Below, one piece after another: positions 24,148-33,381 of a stretch of 64,000 nt of DNA. The notes under the pieces were generated by a model that searched no databases, was not told where the DNA came from, and saw only the letters and a program-made list of their open reading frames with translations. The first letter of the stretch is position 1. Every line of letters starts with the position of its first letter. Source of the DNA: Hyphomonas sp. L-53-1-40 (GTDB lineage: Bacteria; Pseudomonadota; Alphaproteobacteria; Caulobacterales; Hyphomonadaceae); NCBI RefSeq assembly GCF_000682775.1, contig NZ_AWFI01000003.1:31804-95803 (forward strand). The letters are read 5' to 3'. The translations under genes were made by a program, and so were the position numbers.

Positions 24148-25332
24148 TCAGGCCGCCACGACACGCTCATCGGCCGGGATCGGCTTCAGGATGAAGCCGC
24201 CGCCGAGAATGCGGGTGCTGCCTTCCGCGTCGTAGAGCACGGCGGCCTGACCGCGCGCGACGCCCTCTTCCGGATCATCGAACCAGATCACGGGAACGCC
24301 ATCACTCCACCCCAAACGGGCCGGCACGGGCGGCCGCGTGGACCGTACACGGACGAGCACGGGCACCCCTGCATCAGCAGCCGCCTGGAGCGATCCTTCG
24401 CCCAGCCAATTGAGTTCTTCCAGCAACAGGCCGGACGTCATCAAGGCTTCACGCGGGCCAACAATGACCCGGCGGTTGGGCGCGTCGATCTTGACCACAT
24501 AGAGCGGGTCACCCGTCGCAACCCCAAGCCCCCGGCGCTGGCCGATCGTGTAGTGGATCACGCCATTGTGCTGACCGAGCACGCGACCATCAAGATGTTC
24601 AATGTCTCCGCCCCGTCCGGCACCAGGACGCAACTTTTCCACAACCGTGGCATAGGAGCCTTCCGGCACGAAACAGATGTCCTGACTGTCCGGCTTGGAA
24701 GCCACCGGCAGATTGAACTGATCAGCCAGTTCGCGCACCTGCGTCTTCGGCAGGTCGCCGAGCGGAAAGCGCAGATAGTCCAGCTGCTCTGCCGTCGTTG
24801 CGAACAGGAAGTAAGACTGATCACGGCTCGCATCTGCGGCACGGTGAAGCTCCGGCCCATCGTCACCATCCGTGCGGCGGATGTAATGCCCTGTGGCAAG
24901 ACAATCTGCCCCAAGATCACGGGCGGTTTTCAACAGGTCCGAAAACTTAACCGTCTGGTTACAGCGAATGCACGGAATCGGTGTCGAACCGGCCAGATAG
25001 GTATCGGCGAAGTCTTCCATCACCTGCTCGCGGAACTTGGACTCGTAGTCGAGTACATAGTGCGGAATGCCGATCTGGTCGGACACATTGCGGGCATCAT
25101 GGATGTCCTGTCCGGCGCAGCAGGCGCCCTTCTTCTCGATGGCAGCACCATGATCGTAAAGCTGCAGCGTGATGCCAATCACGTCATAGCCTTGTGCTTT
25201 GAGCATCGCGGCCACGACAGAGCTGTCGACCCCACCCGACATGGCGGCGACGACGCGCGTTTCCGCGGGCGGTTTGGCAAATCCAAGAGAGTTCACACGG
25301 CCATCCCAGGCCGGCGGCAATTCATAAGTCAT
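24148..25332 (-). CDS. mnmA: tRNA-specific 2-thiouridylase MnmA
   Basis: A 394-residue enzyme that thiolates U34 of Lys, Glu and Gln tRNAs using ATP and relayed sulfur. The PP-loop [20 protein letters not shown] is at residues 32-51, the catalytic Cys is in [10 protein letters not shown], the second in [12 protein letters not shown], and [13 protein letters not shown] and [10 protein letters not shown] follow in family order. The C-terminal beta-barrel is complete (RGQAAVLYD). It is followed directly by the CPT-like kinase. Confidence 0.96.
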   Translation of the reverse strand: MTYELPPAWDGRVNSLGFAKPPAETRVVAAMSGGVDSSVVAAMLKAQGYDVIGITLQLYDHGAAIEKKGACCAGQDIHDARNVSDQIGIPHYVLDYESKFREQVMEDFADTYLAGSTPIPCIRCNQTVKFSDLLKTARDLGADCLATGHYIRRTDGDDGPELHRAADASRDQSYFLFATTAEQLDYLRFPLGDLPKTQVRELADQFNLPVASKPDSQDICFVPEGSYATVVEKLRPGAGRGGDIEHLDGRVLGQHNGVIHYTIGQRRGLGVATGDPLYVVKIDAPNRRVIVGPREALMTSGLLLEELNWLGEGSLQAAADAGVPVLVRVRSTRPPVPARLGWSDGVPVIWFDDPEEGVARGQAAVLYDAEGSTRILGGGFILKPIPADERVVAA

Positions 25333-25415
25333 GTCTCACTCCAACCGGGTTAAAGGCCCGGAGCAGTTTCAGGAATGGGCGCATATAGCGCGAGACGCGC
25401 CAAATTGCGAGGGGG

Positions 25416-26258
25416 TCAGGCTGCAGATGCTTCAGCGTTGGCCGTTCCAGCAGCAACCCAACCGCCCCGGAAGTGGCGAGCCGGCTCCAACTTGTCGGTC
25501 AGGCCGATGACACTTTCGCCACCACCGAGCAGAATCATGCCGCCGGGCATCATTTGTTTCGAGACGCTTTCAATCACCTTGGTACGGGACGCGCGCGCCA
25601 TTCCGGACAATACATTCCGACAGAGGATAACATCGAAGTTTCCGAGCCCGTCTGCCCGCTCGAGCAGATTGTGCTGGCGAAAGCTGACTCGCGAACGCAA
25701 GGCTTCAGACGCTTCCCACTGGCCGGTTTCGAGACGGGTGAAGTGCTTTACGAGTCGGTGGATCGACAGCCCTTTCTGAACTTCGTAATGCCCGTAGCGC
25801 GCCACACGAGCGGTCTCGGTGGAGACCTTGCAGATATCAGTCGAAAGAATATCGATCTTTGCGCCGCGCAGGCTGGCAGGCAATTCGTCTTCCAGGAGGA
25901 TCGCCAGAGAGTAAGCTTCCTGGCCCGTGCTTCCCCCTGCACACCAGACTTTCAGACGGCCCGTATTGGACGCCTTCAGCCGTTTCGGCAGTATGTCGTC
26001 GACAACACGCTTTAGGGCGTCGCGGTCCCGGAAGAAGCAGGTGTCCTTGGACACCAACGCGGATGCGACTTCGGCCGCGAAGACCGGATTGGCGCGCGAT
26101 TTCAGGCAGTGGACGAGATCCGCCATAGTGCCAAAGCCCTCGCGGCGGGCGATTGCCGCAAGCCGGGCTTCAATCAGATAGGATTTGGATTTCGGAATCG
26201 CCTGACCGGAGCCTTTCAGCGCCAGCTCAGCCAACTCGTTGAAGACCTCTTCCTGCAT
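25416..26258 (-). CDS. CheR-like methyltransferase
   Basis: A 280-residue protein with the CheR N-terminal helical domain (YLIEARLAAIARREGFGTMA, ALVSKDTCFFRDRDALKRVV) and the SAM-binding domain (KVWCAGGSTGQEAYSLAILL, KIDILSTDICKVSTETARVA, FDVILCRNVLSGM, GGMILLGGGESV). CheR enzymes methylate glutamates of chemoreceptors. There are no mcp, cheA or cheW genes beside it; instead it stands with a single receiver protein and ChpT, a grouping also known in Caulobacter relatives. It may therefore have a signalling role outside classical chemotaxis (inference). Confidence 0.88.
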   Translation of the reverse strand: MQEEVFNELAELALKGSGQAIPKSKSYLIEARLAAIARREGFGTMADLVHCLKSRANPVFAAEVASALVSKDTCFFRDRDALKRVVDDILPKRLKASNTGRLKVWCAGGSTGQEAYSLAILLEDELPASLRGAKIDILSTDICKVSTETARVARYGHYEVQKGLSIHRLVKHFTRLETGQWEASEALRSRVSFRQHNLLERADGLGNFDVILCRNVLSGMARASRTKVIESVSKQMMPGGMILLGGGESVIGLTDKLEPARHFRGGWVAAGTANAEASAA

Positions 26259-26326
26259 CTAACACTCCGAATCGGACATTCTGCCCATAAACCTTACCCA
26301 TAGGGCTCAGTTTATTAAGAAATGCT

Positions 26327-26692
26327 TCAGACCAGGCCGACTTCCGCAAATTTGCTTTCCAGAATATCGGCGTCGAATGGCTTCATGATGAACTCGTCAG
26401 CGCCTGAACTCAACGCTTCATTTATGTGTTCAGCATCATTCTCAATGGAGCAGAACACGACAAGCGGATGTTTGCCGCCTTCTTCGCGGCGCAAGGCCCG
26501 CAGGAAGTCCAAGCCGTTCATGACTGGCATATTCCAGTCAAGCAGGATGGCATCGGGCATTTTCTGGCGACACTGGCGCATGGCGTCTGCCCCATCGCCG
26601 GCTTCCAGCACGTCAAACTTCAGGTCGCGCACAATGCGCGCCGCCACTTTCCGGACAACGCGGGAGTCATCAACGATCAGACAGGTTTTCAT
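26327..26692 (-). CDS. single-domain response regulator (CheY-like)
   Basis: A 121-residue stand-alone receiver. The acidic pair is D8/D9 (IVDDSRVVRKVA), the phosphoacceptor D52 (ILLDWNMPVMNG), the switch Ser near 82 (VVFCSIEND) and the conserved K104 (FIMKPF). There is no output domain, so it must signal by protein contact. It lies between cheR-like and chpT genes on one strand, and could either accept phosphate from ChpT or control the CheR-like enzyme (inference). The intergenic gaps are short (68 and 87 bases). Confidence 0.92.
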   Translation of the reverse strand: MKTCLIVDDSRVVRKVAARIVRDLKFDVLEAGDGADAMRQCRQKMPDAILLDWNMPVMNGLDFLRALRREEGGKHPLVVFCSIENDAEHINEALSSGADEFIMKPFDADILESKFAEVGLV

Positions 26693-26779
26693 GATGTATC
26701 CTGTGCGCAGCGGTTCGGACTCGAATCTGGCCGACCCCGGTTAAGAAAGTCCTGCCAAAGTGTAAATTTCGGGCCAGCA

Positions 26780-27421
26780 CTATCCCTCTGCGCGAATGCC
26801 CGCCGCCATGATGATGACCGTCTCTTCGCTTTCGCTGGCGGTCAACTCGCCGCCGAGGCCATCGCAGATGATCTTCGAGAACAAGGGCTGAATGGTTTCC
26901 GGACGCCAGCCATCCTCTGGTTCGATTCCCTTGATACCATTGGCGATGTCGGGGCGCAGACGTGCCCGCTTGCCTTTGCAGGTCAGGGTGATTGTCAGGC
27001 CCACCTGCTCATTGCGAATACGCACATGAATCACGCCGCCGCGCGGCAGGCAGTCGATGCCCATCATCACGAGGTTCATCATCATCCGAACATGCGAGAA
27101 GCTCAAATGGTCGGTCTGGATATCGAATTCGATGCTCGGCCGGTGGCTGGCCACGAAGTTCTCGGTGATCTTGCGCGCTTCATGAATGTCTGCCGCGCCA
27201 GCATTCAAGCCGATTGACCCAAAAGCGTAGCGCAGGAACTGAATCCGTGCACCCGCCTTCTCGGCTCCATCATGCAGCAGGTCCTGAGCCTGCGCTTTCA
27301 TTTCCATGTCACCCGGATCGTTCAACAGATCGAGCGCATTCGTGACCGACGATACGGGCGAAACAAGGTCGTGGCAGATGCGTGATGCGATGTACGCGGA
27401 TAGGCGTGCAGGATCGATCAT
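26780..27421 (-). CDS. chpT: histidine phosphotransferase ChpT
   Basis: A 213-residue dimeric phosphotransferase. In Caulobacter ChpT passes phosphate from the hybrid kinase CckA to CtrA and CpdR, so this gene implies the CtrA cell-cycle pathway. The phosphorylated His is H17 (SRICHDLVSPVSSVTNAL), followed by the second helix of the bundle (EKAGARIQFLRYAFGSIG) and a degenerate ATPase-like C-terminal domain (VRMMMNLVMMGIDCLPRGG, GLGGELTASE). The N-terminus is slightly shorter than in Caulobacter. No ribosome site of high quality is seen before the ATG at 27421. Confidence 0.92.
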   Translation of the reverse strand: MIDPARLSAYIASRICHDLVSPVSSVTNALDLLNDPGDMEMKAQAQDLLHDGAEKAGARIQFLRYAFGSIGLNAGAADIHEARKITENFVASHRPSIEFDIQTDHLSFSHVRMMMNLVMMGIDCLPRGGVIHVRIRNEQVGLTITLTCKGKRARLRPDIANGIKGIEPEDGWRPETIQPLFSKIICDGLGGELTASESEETVIIMAAGIRAEG

Positions 27422-27503
27422 GGGTTGTGGAGCCCCGTTCTAGAGTTCAGATTTTGCGCAGGATTGTGTGAGCCGCTCGGCGTGTCAATCAACGCTGTAT
27501 GAA

Positions 27504-27764
27504 CTATTGGCGATATTCGACATTCTGTTCAGTTGCGTCTTCCGGACGGTCGATATCGTCATAGCCGTGACGCGCACTGTGGAAGGTGAGCAGAAACAGG
27601 CCAATCGACAGGCCAAGCGTCATGACGCCGCCCAGGACATAGGCGATCCAGCCATGCCCTGAGAGCCCGTCAGCATTGCTTTCCCAGAACAGCGAAATGC
27701 CCCAGAGCATCAGCCCCAGGAGCACGAAACTGGCTACAATCCAGAAGATCAGCTTGCGTGACAT
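27504..27764 (-). CDS. small two-helix membrane protein
   Basis: An 86-residue product with two membrane helices (LIFWIVASFVLLGLMLWGIS and IAYVLGGVMTLGLSIGLFLL) joined by a short loop with a tryptophan and a glycine (SGHGWIAY). A polar, acidic C-terminal tail follows (DDIDRPEDATEQ). No family was recognised. The gene stands upstream of chpT and downstream of the ydbL-type gene on the same strand. Confidence 0.65.
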   Translation of the reverse strand: MSRKLIFWIVASFVLLGLMLWGISLFWESNADGLSGHGWIAYVLGGVMTLGLSIGLFLLTFHSARHGYDDIDRPEDATEQNVEYRQ

Positions 27765-27800
27765 GTCTGATCACCTACGCCTGACGGCGCTGGAAACAAG

Positions 27801-28151
27801 CTATTTCTGCTTCCAGCTGCCGCTGGCATCCATGTACCATTGGCCAGGGCGCAGTTTGGAAATCTGCTTTTCGCCGGTGATGCGGGCGACTTCAGCGACC
27901 GTCGTGCCGGTTTCAGCAGCGACTTCCGCATATTTGGCGGCGCGCTTGTTGTTGATCTCCTGAACCTTGCGAATGAGCGACGGGTCGGCCGACCCGATAA
28001 CGCCAAGGCGACCGTCAATGCGTTCGCCGACCTCACCCGCCTCAATGGCAGCATCAATGGCAGGATCACCCGCAAAGGCGGCTGGCGACATTACGGCAAG
28101 GCCGAAGGCCAAGGCCAGGGCAGCGAAAAAAGTGCGAAGGGATTTCATCAT
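27801..28151 (-). CDS. ydbL: YdbL family periplasmic protein (DUF1318)
   Basis: A 116-residue protein with a signal peptide (LRTFFAALALAFGLAVMSPA, then AFA) and a DUF1318 domain (AGEVGERIDGRLGVIG, INNKRAAKYAEVAAETGTTV, GQWYMDASGSWKQ). In E. coli YdbL helps YnbE assemble properly with YdbH. Here it is the last gene of a ydbH-ynbE-ydbL set on one strand, with 22 bases between ynbE and ydbL. GGAGAC precedes a double ATG (28151 and 28148). Confidence 0.88.
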   Translation of the reverse strand: MMKSLRTFFAALALAFGLAVMSPAAFAGDPAIDAAIEAGEVGERIDGRLGVIGSADPSLIRKVQEINNKRAAKYAEVAAETGTTVAEVARITGEKQISKLRPGQWYMDASGSWKQK

Positions 28152-28173
28152 CTCGTCTCCAGATTTCGCGAGT

Positions 28174-28365
28174 TTAGAACAAGTCTGGGTTGTCCGCGAT
28201 CAGGTCTTCGACTTCCTTGTCGAGGATCACGCGGACTTCCTGGGTAATATTGACATTCAAATCGATCTTGATCGGCTTGTCGGACGGTTCAATGCGGACG
28301 GTCGGCGTGCAGGCGACCAGTGCCGCAATGCCCGCGCCAGCCAGCAAGGCTTTGGAATAATTCAT
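28174..28365 (-). CDS. ynbE: YnbE family lipoprotein
   Basis: A 63-residue outer-membrane lipoprotein. The ATG at 28365 has GAGGAG nine bases upstream. The signal peptide ends at a VAC lipobox (Cys19), followed by TPTVRIEPSDKPIKIDLNVN and a helical end (EVRVILDKEVEDLIADN). In E. coli YnbE multimers join the C-terminus of YdbH to form a bridge from inner to outer membrane for phospholipid transport. The gene follows ydbH with a 76-base gap. Confidence 0.9.
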   Translation of the reverse strand: MNYSKALLAGAGIAALVACTPTVRIEPSDKPIKIDLNVNITQEVRVILDKEVEDLIADNPDLF

Positions 28366-28441
28366 CAGGATTCGCTCCTCAGGGTTCAATGGGGAACATG
28401 ACACACGCCACCTTAACGTCAATGAAGTTGGCGGTTGTGTC

Positions 28442-31400
28442 CTATTCAGATTCATCCAGTCGTTTTGCTTTCACCTGCTCGACAACAGCGTCGGTCAGGC
28501 CCTTCTGGCTCGTATAGTATTGAGTGTTGCGCAAGAGTTCGCCGAGCGCCGAATCTACAGTGATGTTGAACAGGAAGGGTTGCCCGGTCAGCACTTGATT
28601 TCCATCACCATAGGCGATCCCCTTCCGGCTCTTGCCCTCCAGAATGAGAGAAATGGTCATCCGGTCGCGCACATTGCCGTCAAGGCCAAGCTCCAGGACG
28701 GTGAAGTCGAAATCCTTCAACGCTTCAAAGGCCATCTTGGCATTTGCATCTGCGGCGCCAGCAGAATCCGCAGCCGTGCCCAGATATGAAATGTAGCCAC
28801 CCTCGGCATCGGCCCTCAACCGAGCATCTCGGACGAGAATATCCGTGCCATCAATATCGATCGGAAAGCTGCCGGATACGGTGCCGGTTGCCCGTGTGTC
28901 CGGCAGTTTCAAAACCTCAACCAGTTTCGCCAGTTCAATCGCTTCTGCCGTAACTTCGATGTTCTGTTGCTCGCCGCCAAGCGACCAGACGAAGGGCGGC
29001 AGCGCCAGTGTTCCCCCGGCGAAGGGGAACGCAGCCGACTCGACTTTGAACTGCGTACCCTCGACCAGCTGGAAAGTGATTTGGCCATTCTCCAGCGGTA
29101 CGCCGGGGTTGAGACGCTCGACGAGGATGGTCTGTCCCGGCTCGGTGGTCAGGGCCAGCAATTCGCTAAAGGCGACGGTGCCGTTGACCCCCTGCACCCG
29201 GCCAAGCCGTGTCGTCTGAAAACCGAATTCGGAAACCGAGACTTCCCCTGTCCCTTCGATCTTGCCTCCAACAATGTCAAACCGCGCCGCCGCAGCAAGA
29301 CCGCCGCGCGCATCCGTGAAAACGCCCCGCAAACGGTCTGACAGGCGCCAAGGCTGCAGCGCACCCGGCTCGAACTGCAGGTCACGGCTCTCCAGCGCCG
29401 CCATGCCACTCAGCTTCGTTACGTCGAGGCGAACCAGTGTGTCCGCAACGGTGATGCCGTTTGACGCAAGCCGCAAAGGCCCGGACATGCTGAAATCGGC
29501 ACCGCTCAGAGTTGCGTCCAGGTCTGCTGTCAGCGGCTGGTAGAGGGGGTCATCGCGATAGTCGCGGATCATCACACCGTCGGCGCTCATACTCCCCTTC
29601 ACGCCACCCTCGCCCGTTGTGCCGTCGAAGCGGAAATCGCTGGAGCTGACATTGGCAGGTACAAGCGTTCCGTTGAACTTGGTTGCCCCTAGTCGCGCCG
29701 ACAGAGCGGGCGCGGCGTTCAGACGGGTGGCAATGCCCAGCCTCAGTCCGTCGCCATCAATGCTGAGCGTCTCCTCACCGATGCCAAGGGCCAATGAGAC
29801 AGAGTCTGACACCGCCGAGACGCTCGCAGTCTTTCCGCCCGTCCAGTCAATCTGTGCATTTGTGAAGCTGACCGTCCCGGCATTCGATGAGAAAGCGACC
29901 GGAACCAACAAATCTCCCAGTTTCGTGGCCCCGGCAAATCCTGCGCCCGGTGAGATGAAATCTCTCCCTTCCGGGCATATCGGCGTGCGGAAAGCCCCGA
30001 GGCTGACCGATCCGAAACGCAAGCCCTGGCTGTCCAGGGACAGGCAGGACCGATCCGGAGTGGATATCCGCCACCCCGCCTTGTCGGACGACACCAGCAA
30101 CTGACCGGACAGGCTGGAAGAGTCGAGATCAAAGCCGGACACATTACCCGCGACGCCGATCTTGCCAGATGTCTCAAGCGCCATCTCCCCTTCGCCGACG
30201 CGTTGATAGTCAATCCGTTTCAAATCGGCTGAGAGAGTCCTGCCACCTGCCGACCAGGAGGACAGTTTCAGATCCGTCGCGTTGAAATGCGACAGGCCCA
30301 TTTCGGACATCTGGACCTGAAGGTCTGCCGTAAGGGCTGGCAAACCGCCACCTTTCAAAGAGAGCTGACCTGCAACCGATCGATCACGGCCCATCCAGGA
30401 GAGCCATTTTCCGTTAGCGCCAGGCAAAATGTCTAACGCCAGCCCTGATTGTGCGTTGAGCTGCGCCGGCCCATCCGCCGAAATGGCCCACCCGTCCGCC
30501 TTGTGCTGAGCCGCAACCGCAGCCGAGGCATTGAAGGCCGTTAGCGCCCAACGCAGCGCGCTCGTAAGACTTGCCTCATGGGCCGCGAACATGTCGGGCA
30601 GATTGACCAACTCAAGCAACCGGTCAGTTGTCGCGGCATTCAACATTGTCCCGGACGTCGCTACATCGGCCGTAAAGCCTATGCCGTCCGTGATCGTCCT
30701 GTCCAATGTTGCCCGGATCGACGCGCGTTGCGTGCGCCCCTGTGGCACGTCCAGTTCGCTTGCAGAGGCCAGTACAGGACCGGTGACGCGCCCCGCATCA
30801 CCCGCAAGATCGAACTCCAGTTTCATGTCGCGGCCGGCAAATGCGCTGCCGGAAACTTTCGACACGTCTGTCTCGGCAGAGGCCTCAACCAGCGCATTCA
30901 GAATGGAGTCGATGTCCAAGGATGGCAGGCGGTCCAAAACGGCACGACCACTGCTTGATGCATTGGTAATTTCGTATCCACTCCATGAGGCGCTAGCGAC
31001 ATGTCCGTCCCAGACAATTTGTGTGTCACCGCCTCCGTCGAAGGGGGATTTCAGCAACGCGTCGAGCTGAACGTTTCGCGCCTGAACGCCGCGTATATCG
31101 GCCTCGGCAAGATCCAGAAAAGCCTCGCCTTCCAGCTGGCCGTCGCTGGCGGTGACATCGACTCGCCCCTCCGACCAGACCAGCGTGCCGTCCGGACCGG
31201 ACAGGGACACCGGGTCGAGTACCATCTGCAATGTGCCGGATTCGGGAAATTCGCCTTCCAGATCGACCGATGCCCCGATGTCGCCGGCGCTTGTGGCCAG
31301 CAAGACGCGGCCCTTGGTAATCTTCACTGGAGGCAGCGGACTGCCACTGTCCCCGCCAGACCCGCCCAAATTTTCAAGCCCATGAAAGCGAATACCACGA

Positions 31401-31777
31401 TCATCCAACGTGCCGTGCAATTCCGGCGCAATAACCGATACGGCACCGAGAGACGGCACCAGCCCCTTCCAGGATATGTCTGCAGTTACTTCGTCTGCCA
31501 CGAAGGGCGTCTCGTCGCCGGATTTGACGCGGACTCCAGTAATCACCGCACCCCCAGGCCCAAGGCGCTTGAAATCAGCATCGCAAGTGAGGGACTGATC
31601 ATGGCACCACTGCGCCAATGCCTGTTGGGCGATGTATTTGCGACCGAGCCAGCCGAGCGCACCAAAAAGCAGGATCAAGGTCAGGATCGCGACCAGCAAC
31701 CAACGCCCCCAATTCAGGCGGCGCGTGCCCGTCTTCGAGCCTTCAACCTCTAAATCTTTGTAATGTGGCGTATTCAC
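28442..31777 (-). CDS. ydbH: YdbH family AsmA-like intermembrane transport protein
   Basis: An 1111-residue protein with one N-terminal inner-membrane helix (WLLVAILTLILLFGALGWLG) and a very long beta-rich periplasmic part ending in a YdbH-type C-terminal domain (FLFNITVDSALGELLRNTQY). AsmA-like proteins form hydrophobic grooves across the periplasm; E. coli YdbH acts redundantly with TamB and YhdP in moving phospholipids to the outer membrane. Length is greater than E. coli YdbH (about 880), with the extra residues spread in the strand region. Translation starts at the ATG at 31777. It is the first gene of the ydbH-ynbE-ydbL operon. Confidence 0.88.
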   Translation of the reverse strand: MNTPHYKDLEVEGSKTGTRRLNWGRWLLVAILTLILLFGALGWLGRKYIAQQALAQWCHDQSLTCDADFKRLGPGGAVITGVRVKSGDETPFVADEVTADISWKGLVPSLGAVSVIAPELHGTLDDRGIRFHGLENLGGSGGDSGSPLPPVKITKGRVLLATSAGDIGASVDLEGEFPESGTLQMVLDPVSLSGPDGTLVWSEGRVDVTASDGQLEGEAFLDLAEADIRGVQARNVQLDALLKSPFDGGGDTQIVWDGHVASASWSGYEITNASSSGRAVLDRLPSLDIDSILNALVEASAETDVSKVSGSAFAGRDMKLEFDLAGDAGRVTGPVLASASELDVPQGRTQRASIRATLDRTITDGIGFTADVATSGTMLNAATTDRLLELVNLPDMFAAHEASLTSALRWALTAFNASAAVAAQHKADGWAISADGPAQLNAQSGLALDILPGANGKWLSWMGRDRSVAGQLSLKGGGLPALTADLQVQMSEMGLSHFNATDLKLSSWSAGGRTLSADLKRIDYQRVGEGEMALETSGKIGVAGNVSGFDLDSSSLSGQLLVSSDKAGWRISTPDRSCLSLDSQGLRFGSVSLGAFRTPICPEGRDFISPGAGFAGATKLGDLLVPVAFSSNAGTVSFTNAQIDWTGGKTASVSAVSDSVSLALGIGEETLSIDGDGLRLGIATRLNAAPALSARLGATKFNGTLVPANVSSSDFRFDGTTGEGGVKGSMSADGVMIRDYRDDPLYQPLTADLDATLSGADFSMSGPLRLASNGITVADTLVRLDVTKLSGMAALESRDLQFEPGALQPWRLSDRLRGVFTDARGGLAAAARFDIVGGKIEGTGEVSVSEFGFQTTRLGRVQGVNGTVAFSELLALTTEPGQTILVERLNPGVPLENGQITFQLVEGTQFKVESAAFPFAGGTLALPPFVWSLGGEQQNIEVTAEAIELAKLVEVLKLPDTRATGTVSGSFPIDIDGTDILVRDARLRADAEGGYISYLGTAADSAGAADANAKMAFEALKDFDFTVLELGLDGNVRDRMTISLILEGKSRKGIAYGDGNQVLTGQPFLFNITVDSALGELLRNTQYYTSQKGLTDAVVEQVKAKRLDESE

Positions 31778-31793
31778 TGACGGTTCCGGCTTG

Positions 31794-31838
31794 CTTCTTG
31801 CTTTGATTGGCTACTAGGATTTGTAGGAAAGCAAGAAG
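31794..31838. promoter_or_regulatory. 11-bp inverted repeat between divergent genes
   Basis: CTTCTTGCTTT (31794-31804) and AAAGCAAGAAG (31828-31838) are exact inverted copies, 23 bases apart, in the 179-base A+T-rich gap between ydbH (minus) and the M23 peptidase gene (plus). It could be an operator or a transcript hairpin in the ydbH leader. No T-run of terminator type is linked to it. Confidence 0.3.
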
Positions 31839-31956
31839 GCCAAATTGAGCAACAATGTCGTTTCTTAACGTGTAAACGGTATAAAAGGTCCTTCTGACAT
31901 TCACAGTCTTGAGAGACAGAGGTGCTGGGTGGCACTGGAGTGAGGGAGATCGCGCC

Positions 31957-33339
31957 ATGGTGCATGACGTGAAAACAGTCGAAACAAACACTGCCGAGCC
32001 GGGCCGAACGGTCTCGCATGGCGTGAAGAGTCTGGTCGTATTGGGCTTGTTGGGATCGGTTTCGGCCATTCTGGGCCTCGTGACGGTCGGTCCATCAAAT
32101 GAGCCGGTCGGAATGGGCGCCGCCCATGCATCGCCGGCCCCGCCGCCCCTCGCCACCACACTCCTGTCTGCAACTGAATTCGAGCCCGGTCTCACCATTC
32201 CGAACCGCATAAGCGGCACGCTGAAAAGTCGCGAAACGCTGACAGAGCTTGTCACGCGCCTAGGGGCCGAGCCGTCCGATGCTGCCGCTGCGCTGCACAC
32301 GATTTACGAGAAGGAACTCCTCGATCCGCGGCGCCTTCGCCCCGGGGTCAAGGCCGACGCCTTCATTGCCAATGGTCAATTGACCGCGCTCAACATCAAG
32401 GCGGACGCCGAACGCAACCTCTTCATCACGCGCTCAGCCGAGAGCGGCTGGACAGCCAGCGAGTTGAAAGCACGCCTCAGCCCAACCTATCACCGCGTTG
32501 CCGCACCAATTGAAACTTCAATCTATGAAGCCGCCCGCAAGCTGGGCGCCGGCGACCAACAGGTGGTCGATTTCGCCAGTGCGTTTGCCTATGACGTGGA
32601 TTTCCAGCGCGAGATCCATCCAGGTGACACGTTCGAAATGGTCTATGAAACCCAAGTCGACGAGCGCGGCACACCGGTCAAGAATGGCGGCCTCGTCTTC
32701 GCCAAGCTGAACGGCAAGGCGCTGACACGCGGCTTCTATCGCTTCACACCGAGCGATGACGGCGTAGCTGACTATTTCGACGAGAATGGCGAAAGCGCCA
32801 CGAAATTCCTGATGAAGACCCCTATCAATGGCGCGCGTCTGTCATCCTCCTTCGGCAATCGTCGCCACCCGATCTCGGGCTATACGCGCCTGCACAAGGG
32901 TACTGATTTCGCCGCGCCGACCGGCACACCGATCTATGCAGCCGGCAATGGCACTGTGCAACGCGCAAGCCGCTATGGCGGCTATGGAAATTATGTCCGC
33001 ATCAAACACGCCAATAATTACAAGACCGCCTACGCCCACATGTCCCGCTACGGACCAGGCGTGCGCGCCGGCAAGCGGGTACGCCAAGGCGACGTGATTG
33101 GCTATGTCGGCTCGACCGGTGCCTCAACCGGACCGCACCTGCACTACGAAGTCTACATCAAGGGCAAGCCAGTCAACGCGATGCGCTTGAAACTGCCGAC
33201 CGGCCGCAAGCTGGCTGAGACGCCGGACATGCTTGCCGAATTCGAAGCCCGCAAGGCCGAGATCGACGCGATCCGCACAGCCCAAGGCGCCCAGCTCATG
33301 GCAGGCACCGGCTCGCTGACCAATCCACCCTCTCCGTAA
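31957..33339 (+). CDS. M23 family metallopeptidase
   Basis: A 460-residue cell-wall hydrolase or divisome-type factor. There is an N-terminal membrane anchor (SLVVLGLLGSVSAILGLVTV), an OapA/LysM-like middle region (LTELVTRLGAEPSDAAAALH), and a C-terminal LytM domain: RLSSSFGNRRHPISGYTRLH then KGTDFAAP, with the second motif GPHLHYEVYI. The ligands H and D of HKGTD and the H of HLH are intact, so it should be an active peptidoglycan endopeptidase. The ATG at 31957 follows a GAGGGAG; an earlier TTG is rejected for lack of one. Confidence 0.9.
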   Translation: MVHDVKTVETNTAEPGRTVSHGVKSLVVLGLLGSVSAILGLVTVGPSNEPVGMGAAHASPAPPPLATTLLSATEFEPGLTIPNRISGTLKSRETLTELVTRLGAEPSDAAAALHTIYEKELLDPRRLRPGVKADAFIANGQLTALNIKADAERNLFITRSAESGWTASELKARLSPTYHRVAAPIETSIYEAARKLGAGDQQVVDFASAFAYDVDFQREIHPGDTFEMVYETQVDERGTPVKNGGLVFAKLNGKALTRGFYRFTPSDDGVADYFDENGESATKFLMKTPINGARLSSSFGNRRHPISGYTRLHKGTDFAAPTGTPIYAAGNGTVQRASRYGGYGNYVRIKHANNYKTAYAHMSRYGPGVRAGKRVRQGDVIGYVGSTGASTGPHLHYEVYIKGKPVNAMRLKLPTGRKLAETPDMLAEFEARKAEIDAIRTAQGAQLMAGTGSLTNPPSP

Positions 33340-33349
33340 AAGGAATGTC

Positions 33350-33370
33350 GCGGAGCTCCCGAGGCTCCGC
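33350..33370. terminator. hairpin between convergent genes, weak terminator
   Basis: GCGGAGC (33350-33356) pairs with GCTCCGC (33364-33370) in the 42-base gap between the M23 gene and the S9 peptidase gene. No T-run follows on either strand, so termination strength is doubtful. Confidence 0.35.
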
Positions 33371-33381
33371 GTATCCTGCGG

